Below are positions 47,901 through 62,455 of a stretch of 64,000 nucleotides of DNA, in pieces. The DNA is from Toxotes chatareus (Eukaryota; Chordata; Actinopteri; Toxotidae). The stretch spans positions 18,597,501 through 18,661,500 of the forward strand of contig CM028897.1 in NCBI GenBank assembly GCA_016801885.1, written 5' to 3'. Numbering within the stretch: position 1 is the stretch's first letter; every line of letters starts with the position of its first letter. Both the position numbers and the translations under genes were made by a program. Below the pieces are notes generated by a model, which saw only the letters and a list, made by a program, of their open reading frames with translations, was not told the origin of the DNA and did not search any database.

Positions 47901-50900
47901 TGGGAAATAAACCTGGAGCAAATTCGTATCCCACCTCTGAATCCTGCGGCCTGTCAGCGTCTAGATGGATGTGGGCTTCTGTTTTATAACCTTTGCCTCT
48001 CTCTCTCTCTCTCTCTCGCTCATCCTCACTCTGTTTATCTCTTCCCGGCTATTTAAACTTTTACGCTTTTCTCGCTGTCCCCATCCTAAACTCTCACCAG
48101 TCAGACTGAAAACACGTCAGCTGCACCTGAAGACGATTCTGCTGGCAACGTTTTTTTTTTTCACCCCACAGCAAATGAGGTTAAAACTGAAACGCTACCT
48201 GTAACATCAAGAGCTATGACAAAATGTTAGTTTTTGCCAGTGAATAATAACTAAACAATCACCAGAGACAGACAAATGAACTATAATGCAGTTTCATTCA
48301 ATGACCTGCAAGCACCCAGGAGGTCACACATTGTATTTCATAATTAGTAAAATAAGATACGTCTTCATAGTTGGTTTAGCCGCTTATTTTGTTGAGTAAA
48401 AATGTGACTAAAATTATTTTTTTAAGGAAAAAAAAAATAAAAGAGGCGCAAGAACACAGGACAGGCAGGCATATACTGTATACATGGCTGAGGTTATGCC
48501 AACATCTGCTACTGTGTCAGCTAAAGCAACACATGACAGGCTAAAAAAAAAGAAAAAAAAAAAAAAGGCTCTTCATCATGGAGGGTCACCCTGTACGAAG
48601 TCACGCCCACAGCTGTGAAGGGCTCTCTGCATTAAGTGGGAGGTGTAAATAAACAGCTAAACAGCGGGAAGCAGTCACTCTCAGCCTTATGAAAGAAACA
48701 TTCATCAACATGGGCACCGAGAGATGCCGAGCTACAGTAACCAGTTAGTTTTCAGATTAAGGGTCTACATTACAAAACTTATTATATATTGTTCAGGATT
48801 GAAACAGTGTCTTCCAGCATCACCTGTTGTGACTCTTACAAAAAGCAGTGTCTGGTTAAAGCCCCTTACTTCTTGAATGCGTCTTTTCTCATGATAAAAT
48901 TACAGGCGGTAAAGCTGGATCCCACACTGCCCCATTTCCTGTGAATTCCTTGTGTGCATGGGCAATTTGCATCCAGCACAGGGACAATGAAAAATACTAT
49001 ATAAAGGAGGTAATTACAGAGTGTAAATACGTTGAAAGAAAATTGCTGAAAAGATGACGTGCAGATAATAACTTCTGCACTCCTGCTGCCATTCTAACAC
49101 TTGGCCACCTGTTCTTGGTTTTCAGTACTGAAGTAAAACCACAGAGGGTAAAACACTGTAACTGTTCAATCTCATTTCAATAATATAGATATATGTGTAT
49201 GAAAATTCAGTGGATCCCTTAGGTGAATGCGCATGGGTTTTACTGAGAAACAATGCGTTCTGTCTTGGCCCTACATTTGCATACACTTTCCTACAGTCTC
49301 CATATGCTGTAAAATCATTCCTACTTATTTTCATACCTCATTTGCACATCCAGCACATACGGTCTGGCACTGCCCTGCAGATTTACAGATCGTAAACTGC
49401 AAACATCTGTTAGCTCATAAATATGTAAGAAGAGCAACAGAACCGGTTATTTTCAAGCTCGTTGTTTTTTTTTTTTTTTTTTTTTCATGTTATTTCTTCA
49501 TCTTTAAGGGTTTGTTTTGTTTTCTGCAGTGAGCTGTCAGTCAAACTGTTTTCAATATTCATCTTTGTTATCAGCATCTTTCTGTCACTGCTACGGGTTC
49601 CCACAAGGGTCAATTAAAGGGCTGCTTAGCTCATTTTGAACCCAAGTTGTATTATTATAATGCACATGTGAGAATGTGATGTTGAAAATAGCGTGCTGTG
49701 TGTGTCTGAAGACCTCACCACCAGACACTGTGTGTTTCTGGTTAGCTACGCCCAAAACAAATCACATTACAGGAGTTTATCACTTCAAATTCCGATGATC
49801 ACTTTAAACCAGAGCCAGTTAACTGCACTTAAATACACTACCAGGAGCTGGGCAGGTTTGTGTGTGATGATGAAAACATCTTTCTACGACCAAAGTGTAC
49901 AACCATGATAAGACAGATTCACAGCAGGACAGGAGACTGACTCTGGCTTCAGAAGTCAGGGCTTAATTTGACCCTTTATCATTTTGTAACCTGTAATGGA
50001 TGGATGTAATGAGATGTTTTTTTTTTTTTTTTTTTTTTATTCTGGACTTGCCTTTCAAAAGCCTTAACTTCACAGCGTTACACTTAATTTGAAATTAGCT
50101 GCCATTCAGACTAGCAAGGACTTAAAGCAAGTTACAAGAAATATATCAGATATGAGATTTAAATTTGTGATCTGGAAATTTTCATTGCTGCTCAATAAAG
50201 ACAAAAGAGAAAATGTAAGCCCGTGTTAATTGTGATGGATTATCCAGCTCCTGTAAATTAAAAAGTTTGTTGAAGTTATTTGTCATAATTTAGAAGAACA
50301 GACAGCAACTTTTTGAAAAGGGAGGAAAAAACTGAAATCTTCTACTATGCCATGAGGTGGATTGTGTACAGATAAATTAAGAGTAATGTGGAGAGTGGCC
50401 TGGGGTTTGGTGATTTGATGACTGATGAGGATGTTTTAAATGAACTCTAATTTTTGGAAGAACACTGAAAATGTATGGTAGAAAACCGGATGAGTATCTT
50501 TCTAAACCCAAAAACTCCACAGCGAAAGTGTGAGGAACGGGGTGTTTTCCTACTCTAACACGAGCTTCAAAGCCCCTCTCTGTTTTAAAAGATACACACC
50601 AACTCCAGTCTCAAATATTTACATCTGTATTTCATTATTAAACTCTTATTAAACCGCTGAGCCTGTTGCTGGACCACCTCCAGAGGAGAGGAGAGGGTCG
50701 TATGATGCTCACACTGTCCTTTCATCTCAACATGAACTATTGAAATAATCATTATAGTGCATCAAATCTCTTTACAGAACTAGAGAACAGACTAGTGGTA
50801 GATTTCTAACAAGATCTTCTAATGCTGTGAATATTTATGCAATTGCTACTTTAATCTTTTGTACAATCTCGTGCAAATCACACACAGGCTGTTAGAAAGT

Positions 50901-51758
50901 AACCTAACACAGTATTACACATGTCAGACTGGCCCGCCATCACTTTGATATTCTGTTGTTTCAGAGGGAGGTCGCTGGGTCGGATCATAGCAGCTCATTA
51001 ATCCTTGTCTTTACACATTACAATGCTGCAAATGCTTTTGTATCACATTTCATATGATGTGACCATTTATGATACAGGATGTACGAGTAGAAATGAAACT
51101 GAAAAAGCACCGCATTGATGCAGTCGTATAAAGGGCTTCGCCGACCTTACGCCAACATCCAGACAACGATGTCATTTCCTGCAGAAGCCTCTTTCCCTTT
51201 GTTGAGATGTTGTGGTCATGTGTCACGCAAAAAGCAGCGATGCGATCAGTGATGCGACTGGTTCAGAGTTATGTTCCTCCTCACTCAGCCCCGCCGCTCT
51301 CTTTTAGCACAAGTTTAGCACACAGTCAATGATGAGAAGCAATGTTAACTCCAAAACCGATGTACAGTAATATCAGGTTCTATCCAGAATAAGCCATGAG
51401 CACACCTGTTAGTACAGGTATGTACATTAAGTCTGTGCTGTATATGTGTCAGTGGTCGCATACATGTCCTCATATGCCTATACTGCTTTGATTGAAGGCA
51501 GCAGGTTGACGTGTGTCATACATAAGGACACTGGCAGGGGGGTTGGGAGGGGGCACTAAAGGAATCAGCAGCCAGATGATTGACTAATCGACCCTGAATA
51601 GATGGATATAAACAGGGCATCTCCACAGGAAGGACAGGGACAGAAGGACAGGTCAGGCGAGGACCCCATCGACCCCAGTCTGCTCCTGTTTCTCAGGATA
51701 ATGCTACCGGGTAACTGACCTGTCTGACCTTGAAGGGTCATTTTATGGTAAAATACCG
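44048..51758 (+). repeat. 7.7-kb tandem duplication, copy A
   Basis: Begins AACCTTGGAAAGAATAG and ends GGTAAAATACCG, immediately followed by copy B. A single G is shared at the breakpoints. The copies agree almost base for base over 7.7 kb and differ mainly by homopolymer length and a few substitutions (GTTTCCACGTCG against GTTTCCCGCGTCG; CACATACGGTC against CACATACAGTC; GGGGAGAAAAG against GGGGATAAAAG). No gene is recognised inside; it holds a GT microsatellite (44881-44911), a CT tract near 47998 and several poly-T/poly-A runs. Confidence 0.96.
44881..44911. repeat. (GT)n microsatellite
   Basis: GT tract of about 30 bp, duplicated at about 52596-52627 in copy B. Confidence 0.9.
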
Positions 51759-52595
51759 AACCTTGGAAAGAATAGTTTGACAAAACGATCCAAGGTCAAT
51801 TTAGCAGCAGCATGTCAGCTTGTGTTTGCCCAGTTGGCATGAGAGTGCGATGTTGCCATGGAGCTGATGAGCTGTACCTGAGCTCTGCATTTTAGCCTAT
51901 ATGTACTTATGTTTTTCGGTGAATCTACGCGTCAAGTCACAGTCTGATGACTCCCACTGGAAAGACTACGTGGATTCCAGAAATGCGTACATGACGTATG
52001 TGCACTTTCTAAGCATTAAGAAACAGCAGAGTGGAACACCGTGCTAAAACCCAGACAGTCCAGAGAGAGAAGATCACAGTAAAGTGTCTGAAGGTCATTT
52101 TGAAATTACTGCAGCTGTCAGCCTTTTATTCCTCCCGTCATCCCCTCATGCTCTCCCTCCACCTGATGGAATTACCACAGTCCCTCTGACGCTTTGTTTA
52201 AATAAAAAGTTCCTTCTTCTGCCAAACAGCTCGGTGCATGTGGTGAAACCTTTAGTCTAAATTTACTTATCAATATTTCAAACTGACACAAATGAAAAAA
52301 AAAAAAAACGGGCGGGAGGAAACTTGATTCCAAATGCAGGTCCTCCTCCTCATTTCAGGCTCCGTTCTCCCCTTCCTCGATCTCTTTCCTCTTTCCTATA
52401 TTTTTGCCCTCGTTCTTTCCATTCCCCGTCTCGCTCTGTGCCAGCAGCATCATGTCCTCCTCCGTTCCTCCCTCGCTCCACTTTCATTCTTTTATTTACA
52501 GCAATCATCTGCTCTGTGTTCATTGTTTTCCCCACTCTCATTGACTATGTATGGTTGCTGTTCTTCTGCCAGCGTCTGCAATTACTGAGCAATGG

Positions 52596-52629
<34 letters not shown>

Positions 52630-55600
52630 ATGTGTGGGTGCTTGCATGTGCACACTCATGTGTGCATTTCTCAGTGTGCCTATATGAGTGCATTTATGTG
52701 GCTTTATGTTTGTGGGTGTCTGCACACAACTGTGTATGCACTAATGAGTTAGCACGCATATATATCCTTCTGGTCTGCACTTTAGAGGGCCTCTTGGGTT
52801 ATTTTTCTCTTTGCCACATTAAAAAAAACTTAAACTTAAACTGACTGGGAGGACAATAAAATAAGTACTGTACAGTAAATGTCATTTGTGAGCAATAAAA
52901 TGTGGTTTCAGTTTATTTCTGTAAAATTGGGCAATTTAGGAATAAATTAGCTTTACACAAAGGACATATTTGAAGCTTTTTTCTTTCTTGAAGTTGAAAG
53001 TCTGATAATGGTTAAATATCAACCTAAAAGCCTGTTTTACCTTAAGCACACCACTCAACAAATTCATTAAAAAAAAGCATTTGGACCCTGAACAACACCT
53101 CCAAGGTACCACACAAATGCACCACAACTAATCCACAAAACAAACATAAAGACAGTATTTTCATCATGTTTCCCGCGTCGACTGAGGATGAACTGAAGCT
53201 CCTTTAAGTACGTCACCTCGTGCCATCTTCTTCTGAAATGGTTTAGTGGCACCCGACGAGACAATTAGTGCCACCAGCTGTTTATCTCAACAGCAGTGGA
53301 TGGAAAGGTGCATTCATTTGCATCTTCTATAAGACAGGACCAGGATCAGCGAAGAATGTAATGAAGTGACTGTGCATGTGATTTACTAACTCCGAACAAA
53401 GTGTTAAGTAACTTTTTAAGCCGAAACTCCAACTCTCTCAGGACAAATAACTGTGGATGGAAACAGACACACGCAGGCTGTCGATGGCACTGACCCTGGT
53501 CCTGATTCTAATCTCAGACGTCCGGATGCGGTAACCACCCCCCACCCCATCTGCTCATCCCCACAGATTAGAAGAATGTAAAGAATTATCCCACATGACG
53601 CTGCAGCTTTACAGAGAGACTTCTGTGGGTCTGTATCACGCAGACGAGTGTGACTTTCTGGTGTCCTTGTACTAAGGCTGTAGTTAAAGGTTAAGTTCAT
53701 TATACATTATTATCATTTAGTCTATAAAACATCAAAACTAGTCCTTCTGTGTCCGATCTGTGGTTCATGACTCAGAGTTATTTCGTTTATGTTGGAATAA
53801 TATAGAAAAACTAAATGTTTGGCACTTTTTGCTTGATAACTTTAGACTTGAGGTTACATCTGCAATTCCTTGACTGCCGAGGAAGACCATGTGGCAGACT
53901 GAAAGCTTCAGAGCAGCTACTGAGATGACCTACTGAGAATGAATGTTCTGCTGGCTGACTAATCTCTGAATCGTATCAGCACAAGCTTTGCATGCGAATG
54001 CAACGGACATTTAATCAAATAAAAAAGTTTAAAAACTGCATCTATGGATGAGCCTTATTTTCTAATTTAATAACTGCGACATAGATGAACAGCGTTACAC
54101 AAAAGCCTCCATTTTTTCTGTTCAGACTCTGAGCAGAGTTTAAGGCCGTGCTGTAACGCACACGCGTAGGACTGAGGACGCAGGGAGACACATTAGAGTG
54201 AACACTGGCATATTCCCACAAAGTTAAACAATAAAGAAACAAAAACAATAACCACGTTCCTTACACTTAAAATCCTTTAGTGTTTTCCTTAATGGTATAA
54301 ACGAGCTTCACACACACTGAGGCAACATAAAAACAAAGACTGACCTTCTGAAATCAACGCTCTATAGTTTTCTCTCCCCTCTGTCTCCATATCCCTGCAG
54401 TCTCTCATCCTCCACCTCTCCTTGTTTGTCTCCATCCCCTTCATCCTCCTTGTTCTCTCCCTCTCTAATGATCAGCCAGTGTGAGGGCAGCCAAGAATGT
54501 CTGCCATGGCTGACCTTCCGTTCGCCTCCCCTCTCCTGTTGATGTGGATGTGTTAGAACGACTGCGCTCCCCCACATCTCTCTCTGTCCACTGTTGATGT
54601 TATTCATTCAGCAGAAGCTTCAGCCCTGCTGCAGCTGCATAATTGACCCTGCTGCTGGAAACATGTAGGAACAATCATAATCTGATGCCCAGTCTCGTTG
54701 GCAAAGCAAAGAACAATGGAAAGGAGAAAAAAAAAAGGGGGGGGGGCTGACTCTGGAATTGTGATGACGATTAATTCAACACCGTCGCCTCACTGTGATT
54801 TCTTCATTTTAACAAATTCTTTTCACTTTTTCACTGCACTTTTACACTTTGAGTTTCTTTTACTCATTTAAAAGTCATTTTACAAACACAAATCTTGATG
54901 TTCGCTTCCATCGAGTTCAAAATGAAACCTCTAGAGCAGAGGCGAGTGCTTTGCGTCCTGTTTTCGGCCCTGGGTTTTGCCTCTCAGGTCACAGAGAGGC
55001 TGCTCTAACCCTGTGACTGGTGCAGCTTGAAAAGTAGATAATGCTCAGGACTCCCCTCTGTGCAGGTCTTTATATTTATATTCTGATGAAATGATGCAAA
55101 GCTGAGGCAGCAGAGGACACTGGTCATTTCTGGCTTTCATGCAGAGAAAAAGGTGGTAGGAGGTCTTCAGTCTAATTAATCACAATAAAAAAAAAAAAGT
55201 AGAATAGCTGGAACAGCTACTGGAGCTGAGAAGAGATCATGTAACAGTCTCGACTTCCACAACACCTGCTGGTGTTAGGGAAAACAAAAAGTCTTCATGC
55301 TGTTGTGCTCCTGCCACCTCACATTTTCTGAGCTGTATCTCTAACAGAATCTTCTTTAGGAGTTTTGCGGCTGAGGATAAACAGTGCTCTGACCCTGAGG
55401 ACACAGTGTCGGTGGCGGGGATAAAAGCTGCGATGATTCTGTTATTGGACGGACTTAATAACCTCCAGTCCAGCCTTCCTCCCTCTGAAAACCCCTTCCT
55501 CTTCTAATCCTTTCCTTATATATGACCTGTAATTCCTCTCTCAGCTCCTCACCAATCCAATCTCATATCTGATATTATCACTTTAAGCCATTCTGAAAAT

Positions 55601-58600
55601 GCAGTGGGAATTGGAAATGGGAAATAAACCTGGAGCAAATTCGTATCCCACCTCTGAATCCTGCGGCCTGTCAGCGTCTAGATGGATGTGGGCTTCTGTT
55701 TTATAACCTTTGCCTCTCTCTCTCTCTCTCTCTCGCTCATCCTCACTCTGTTTATCTCTTCCCGGCTATTTAAACTTTTACGCTTTTCTCGCTGTCCCCA
55801 TCCTAAACTCTCACCAGTCAGACTGAAAACACGTCAGCTGCACCTGAAGACGATTCTGCTGGCAACGTTTTTTTTTTCACCCCACAGCAAATGAGGTTAA
55901 AACTGAAACGCTACCTGTAACATCAAGAGCTATGACAAAATGTTAGTTTTTGCCAGTGAATAATAACTAAACAATCACCAGAGACAGACAAATGAACTAT
56001 AATGCAGTTTCATTCAATGACCTGCAAGCACCCAGGAGGTCACACATTGTATTTCATAATTAGTAAAATAAGATACGTCTTCATAGTTGGTTTAGCCGCT
56101 TATTTTGTTGAGTAAAAATGTGACTAAAATTATTTTTTTAAGGAAAAAAAAAATAAAAGAGGCGCAAGAACACAGGACAGGCAGGCATATACTGTATACA
56201 TGGCTGAGGTTATGCCAACATCTGCTACTGTGTCAGCTAAAGCAACACATGACAGGCTAAAAAAAAGAAAAAAAAAAGAAAAGGCTCTTCATCATGGAGG
56301 GTCACCCTGTACGAAGTCACGCTCACAGCTGTGAAGGGCTCTCTGCATTAAGTGGGAGGGTGTAAATAAACAGCTAAACAGCGGGAAGCAGTCACTCTCA
56401 GCCTTATGAAAGAAACATTCATCAACATGGGCACCGAGAGATGCCGAGCTACAGTAACCAGTTAGTTTTCAGATTAAGGGTCTACATTACAAAACTTATT
56501 ATATATTGTTCAGGATTGAAACAGTGTCTTCCAGCATCACCTGTTGTGACTCTTACAAAAAGCAGTGTCTGGTTAAAGCCCCTTACTTCTTGAATGCGTC
56601 TTTTTCTCATGATAAAATTACAGGCGGTAAAGCTGGATCCCACACTGCCCCATTTCCTGTGAATTCCTTGTGTGCATGGGCAATTTGCATCCAGCACAGG
56701 GACAATGAAAAATACTATATAAAGGAGGTAATTACAGAGTGTAAATACGTTGAAAGAAAATTGCTGAAAAGATGACGTGCAGATAATAACTTCTGCACTC
56801 CTGCTGCCATTCTAACACTTGGCCACCTGTTCTTGGTTTTCAGTACTGAAGTAAAACCACAGAGGGTAAAACACTGTAACTGTTCAATCTCATTTCAATA
56901 ATATAGATATATGTGTATGAAAATTCAGTGGATCCCTTAGGTGAATGCGCATGGGTTTTACTGAGAAACAATGCGTTCTGTCTTGGCCCTACATTTGCAT
57001 ACACTTTCCTACAGTCTCCATATGCTGTAAAATCATTCCTACTTATTTTCATACCTCATTTGCACATCCAGCACATACAGTCTGGCACTGCCCTGCAGAT
57101 TTACAGATCGTAAACTGCAAACATCTGTTAGCTCATAAATATGTAAGAAGAGCAACAGAACCGGTTATTTTCAAGCTCGTTGCTTTTTCTTTTTTTTTTT
57201 CATGTTATTTCTTCATCTTTAAGGGTTTGTTTTGTTTTCTGCAGTGAGCTGTCAGTCAAACTGTTTTCAATATTCATCTTTGTTATCAGCATCTTTCTGT
57301 CACTGCTACGGGTTCCCACAAGGGTCAATTAAAGGGCTGCTTAGCTCATTTTGAACCCAAGTTGTATTATTATAATGCACATGTGAGAATGTGATGTTGA
57401 AAATAGCGTGCTGTGTGTGTCTGAAGACCTCACCACCAGACACTGTGTGTTTCTGGTTAGCTACGCCCAAAACAAATCACATTACAGGAGTTTATCACTT
57501 CAAATTCCGATGATCACTTTAAACCAGAGCCAGTTAACTGCACTTAAATACACTACCAGGAGCTGGGCAGGTTTGTGTGTGATGATGAAAACATCTTTCT
57601 ACGACCAAAGTGTACAACCATGATAAGACAGATTCACAGCAGGACAGGAGACTGACTCTGGCTTCAGAAGTCAGGGCTTAATTTGACCCTTTATCATTTT
57701 GTAACCTGTAATGGATGGATGTAATGAGATGTTTTTTTTTTTTTTTTTTTTTATTCTGGACTTGCCTTTCAAAAGCCTTAACTTCACAGCGTTACACTTA
57801 ATTTGAAATTAGCTGCCATTCAGACTAGCAAGGACTTAAAGCAAGTTACAAGAAATATATCAGATATGAGATTTAAATTTGTGATCTGGAAATTTTCATT
57901 GCTGCTCAATAAAGACAAAGAGAGAAAATGTAAGCCCGTGTTAATTGTGATGGATTATCCAGCTCCTGTAAATTAAAAGTTTGTTGAAGTTATTTGTCAT
58001 AATTTAGAAGAACAGACAGCAACTTTTTGAAAAGGGAGGGAAAAAACTGAAATCTTCTACTATGCCATGAGGTGGATTGTGTACAGATAAATTAAGAGTA
58101 ATGTGGAGAGTGGCCTGGGGGTTTGGTGATTTGATGACTGATGAGGATGTTTTTAAATGAACTCTAATTTTTTGGAAGAACACTGAAAATGTATGGTAGA
58201 AAACCGGATGAGTATCTTTCTAAACCCAAAAACTCCACAGCGAAAGTGTGAGGAACGGGGTGTTTTCCTACTCTAACACGAGCTTCAAAGCCCCTCTCTG
58301 TTTTAAAAGATACACACCAACTCCAGTCTCAAATATTTACATCTGTATTTCATTATTAAACTCTTATTAAACCGCTGAGCCTGTTGCTGGACCACCTCCA
58401 GAGGAGAGGAGAGGGTCGTATGATGCTCACACTGTCCTTTCATCTCAACATGAACTATTGAAATAATCATTATAGTGCATCAAATCTCTTTACAGAACTA
58501 GAGAACAGACTAGTGGTAGATTTCTAACAAGATCTTCTAATGCTGTGAATATTTATGCAATTGCTACTTTAATCTTTTTTGTACAATCTCGTGCAAATCA

Positions 58601-59480
58601 CACACAGGCTGTTAGAAAGTAACCTAACACAGTATTACACATGTCAGACTGGCCCGCCATCACTTTGATATTCTGTTGTTTCAGAGGGAGGTCGCTGGGT
58701 CGGATCATAGCAGCTCATTAATCCTTGTCTTTACACATTACAATGCTGCAAATGCTTTTGTATCACATTTCATATGATGTGACCATTTATGATACAGGAT
58801 GTACGAGTAGAAATGAAACTGAAAAAGCACCGCATTGATGCAGTCGTATAAAGGGCTTCGCCGACCTTACGCCAACATCCAGACAACGATGTCATTTCCT
58901 GCAGAAGCCTCTTTCCCTTTGTTGAGATGTTGTGGTCATGTGTCACGCAAAACGCGATGCGATCAGTGATGCGACTGGTTCAGAGTTATGTTCCTCCTCA
59001 CTCAGCCCCGCCGCTCTCTTTTAGCACAAGTTTAGCACACAGTCAATGATGAGAAGCAATGTTAACTCCAAAACCGATGTACAGTAATATCAGGTTCTAT
59101 CCAGAATAAGCCATGAGCACACCTGTTAGTACAGGTATGTACATTAAGTCTGTGCTGTATATGTGTCAGTGGTCGCATACATGTCCTCATATGCCTATAC
59201 TGCTTTGATTGAAGGCAGCAGGTTGACGTGTGTCATACATAAGGACACTGGCAGGGGGGGTTGGGAGGGGGGGCACTAAAGGAATCAGCAGCCAGATGAT
59301 TGACTAATCGACCCTGAATAGATGGATATAAACAGGGGCATCTCCACAGGAAGGACAGGGACAGAAGGACAGGTCAGGCGAGGACCCCATCGACCCCAGT
59401 CTGCTCCTGTTTCTCAGGATAATGCTACCGGGTAACTGACCTGTCTGACCTTGAAGGGTCATTTTTATGGTAAAATACCG
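51759..59480 (+). repeat. 7.7-kb tandem duplication, copy B
   Basis: Head-to-tail second copy of 44048-51758, ending GGTAAAATACCG and then leaving the repeat with GATCGCC. It is 7722 bp against 7711 bp, the difference coming from small indels. The same non-coding frames appear in both copies. Confidence 0.96.
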
Positions 59481-60544
59481 GATCGCCTTTTCACCTCCAC
59501 GTTTCAGCTAACGCAGTTAGTTTGGAATCCAGGCTTGTCAACTCACAAAAGTTCCTGGTGAAGAGGAAAATGGCTGCTGTGCAGGTTCAAACGATAAAGA
59601 CTTTCCAGACTGCAGCACTAATATGGTTCATCTACAGAGGATGCAAACCACATTATGAACATTAAGTTCCAACATTCAGATGAGCTAATAAACTTTGTCC
59701 CTCAACACAGGCGACCTACACTAAATACAGTGCGTGAACGTATCCTGTGCAGACTCAGGAGGAGGACTGCAGCCGCAGCTTTCACCTCACGGCCTGTGCA
59801 CACACTGTGTGAGAAGTAAACCCAAAGCAGCTCAGCTTATTTGCACTCTGCCACTCACTGTCAGCGTGAGTATAATTAAATGGAGCTTTGCATTAGTTCA
59901 GGCACTTCAGCCCTTGAGTCTCAGGCACATCGTTTGATTGCCGTCAGCCATCTCATTCACACTCAGTATGATTGGCTTATTAATGCATAATCTGTGTGGC
60001 TACCAGCTGAGCAGTAACATCCATACAAGTGCATTGAGCTGCTTTTATAAACTGTTGCATGTTGTGCAGTTTGAGTGTCGTTGTGTTGGCTGGGTGGAGA
60101 GTCGTTCTGCTGCAGAATCCTTGTTGCTGCTCAGATTCTCAGGCACCGACTATGCACGGTCCGCCTCAAGCTCATGTCAGTGTTTCAATGGACATAACTC
60201 TCACTTTGTTTTCCTTAAAGTGAGATATTTTTTGCAAAACAATGGATATTATGTGTTCATATATGAGAGATGTACAGAGCCTATCACTTCCACTCTTCTG
60301 TTAATGTATTCATGTTTAACAAAGCAGGTTTACCGAGGTCACCACGGATGCAGCCGGCTGGTTTCAAGGCCTGGACACAACAGGGATCAGTTGGTTTTTG
60401 TGGCAAAATTGGTTCATTCTAATGGAATTGGGGATGAACAGAGGAGGTGAAAACTAATCCATGTGAAGGTTCTACATACAGTTGAACTTCAATTAACTTT
60501 GAGCTGTGAATTTGTGCCATTAACCACTAGCAATCTGTCTTGAC
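59481..60544. other. Non-coding stretch right of the 7.7-kb duplication
   Basis: A 170-codon plus-strand frame (59938-60450) starts at a non-ATG codon and shows no recognisable domain. I treat it as chance. Confidence 0.5.
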
Positions 60545-60853
60545 AGTGCTGACCACCAGACGGAGAGCCAGAGCTCTCTAGCTTGGAAAAACTATGGCCC
60601 AGCCATATTTAATCCAACTGAGAATTTGTGGATGGGGTTAAAAAAAAGGCTGTTCACTCATGAGTCCCCATGCAACCTGACAGAGCTTGTACGGTTTTGC
60701 AAAGAACAATGGGGGAACATAGCAGTAAAGCTAACAGAGATCTATCCACAGAGACTCAGCGCTGATCAGTGTCAGAAAAGCCACATTAAATCTACTATGA
60801 CTCAGTGCTGTAAGACAGTAACACATGAACACTTCCAGGGGGGAGGCGGATAG
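60545..60853 (+). pseudogene. Tc1/mariner transposase C-terminal relic
   Basis: One open frame reads ...SSLAWKNYGPAIFNPTENLW, MGLKKRL, NLTELVRFCKEQWGNI and ADQCQKSHIKSTMTQCCKTV. In Tc1-like transposases the C-terminus reads W-(A/S)QSPDLNPIENLW (holding the third, Glu, residue of the catalytic DDE triad), an LKKRV-type helix, NL-EL...W..I and CQKLV-SM--R---VI. The order and spacing match, but Ser-Pro-Asp is lost before NP and the rest of the enzyme is absent. No terminal repeats are visible around it. It is a dead fragment. Confidence 0.75.
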
Positions 60854-62111
60854 TTTTTGTAGGCACTGTTCCAACAATAATACAGCTCAAATTACATCAT
60901 GGAGTCAGTCTGGGATTACACGAAGAGACAGAAGCAACTGAACCAGCCTAAATCCACAGAGGAACCGTGGCAAGTTCTCCAAGATGCTGGGAACAGCCAA
61001 CCTGCCAGGGACTTTAAATACAGATGGTTTTACAATAAGAATGTACTATTTTTTATTTACAATATGTACCTGACAAAAAGGCTGTACATACTTTAAGTTC
61101 TTTTTTGCAATATGCATAGTAAAACACACTGGAACAATCTGAGCACAGCTGTTCGCAGTGGTCCAATGGTCCAAAGTGATACAGTGCATAGAACCTGCCT
61201 ATGCTTTAATTTTTCAGAGAAGCACACAGCAAAAACTGCCCTGTTTTATGAGGCGGAGGTAGATATAAAAGAATAAGGGATATCATGCATGCTTTAACAG
61301 GGATGTTTCCTGGCAACAAATGACAGTGAGGAGAGAAAAACAAGCAAGGGAGTGCTAAAAAGATCTCAAAATGCCCAGTGTGCAACAGCCAATTAAGTAG
61401 GTAATGAGACTCGATTCATTATACAAGTACAACCCAAGGAAAAGAAAATGACACATCAACAGTGCTACAACAACAACAACAAACAGTGGTGTGTTGAAAC
61501 AGGCCTGAATACAAAACAGTTAGAAATCTCATCCAGTGGGATAACACACTACAGCTGTTCCATTCTTTATGGATTATAAGAGTCTATGCTGGTGCTGCAG
61601 AGGCATAAGGCATTTGATCTGCTAGCTGGCATCAGCTCTCCATAGTTAAAAAAATCAGGCAGGACTAATAAAGTTTAATTATTAACACACTATAAGTCGT
61701 TTGGTTGATCCAAATACAAATCACACTGTAAAAAAAAAAAATACACGTTGTGGTTTTACAGAGAGAAATGTGCTGGAACTATTTTGTGATAAACCACAGT
61801 TTTTCCATGTGTCCAGGACTTTAGTGCAGCGAGTCTGCCTCTGGTGACAGACAACTACTGAAGACAGAGTGAGTGTGACTGTATTATACATAAAAAAAAA
61901 AGACTTCTATGGAAAGAGTGTTTTTCATTCTCGCCTGTGGAAAGTCACGTCTGTAAAGAAATGAGTTTCAGGCTTCTGATTTATATCACTGAGATTTGTC
62001 GGGTGGAAAAATCCTGTCCGCAAATTCACGTTCAAGTACACACTCAGCATGATTGCAGCGATAGTCTCAGAGAGCCCAAGGATGACTCATTCAAAGCAGT
62101 TTCATGTACCT

Positions 62112-62138
62112 GTACACACACACACACACACACACACA
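62112..62138. repeat. (CA)n microsatellite
   Basis: About 27 bp of AC repeat. Confidence 0.95.
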
Positions 62139-62455
62139 ACGAGATAATTAGATCTCATCCAGCTTCTGTCGGCCCCATGTGCCCTTTAATGTCAAAGCAG
62201 AACAACTGGGCCACTTAGCAGTGTACATGACCACAAACACTGTCTTCACTAATGTCATCTGATTGGTCTAAGCAGTTCAACATCTCTAAACACAACTGGA
62301 CCAGAGAACTACACACGCACGCACGCACGCAAGCACAAAGTGCTTGTGCCTTGTATTGGCACACAAACAAGCCAGTGATCTGATTGGCTAATGCAGCCTC
62401 TGCGTTCTATACATTACTGGGTATCTGAATCACAGGCGGTGGAGGCAGGCTATGC

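Noticed and set aside
59938..60450. 170-codon plus-strand open frame
   Set aside because: No ATG at its start, no domain or homology recognised, no splice or promoter signals that fit.
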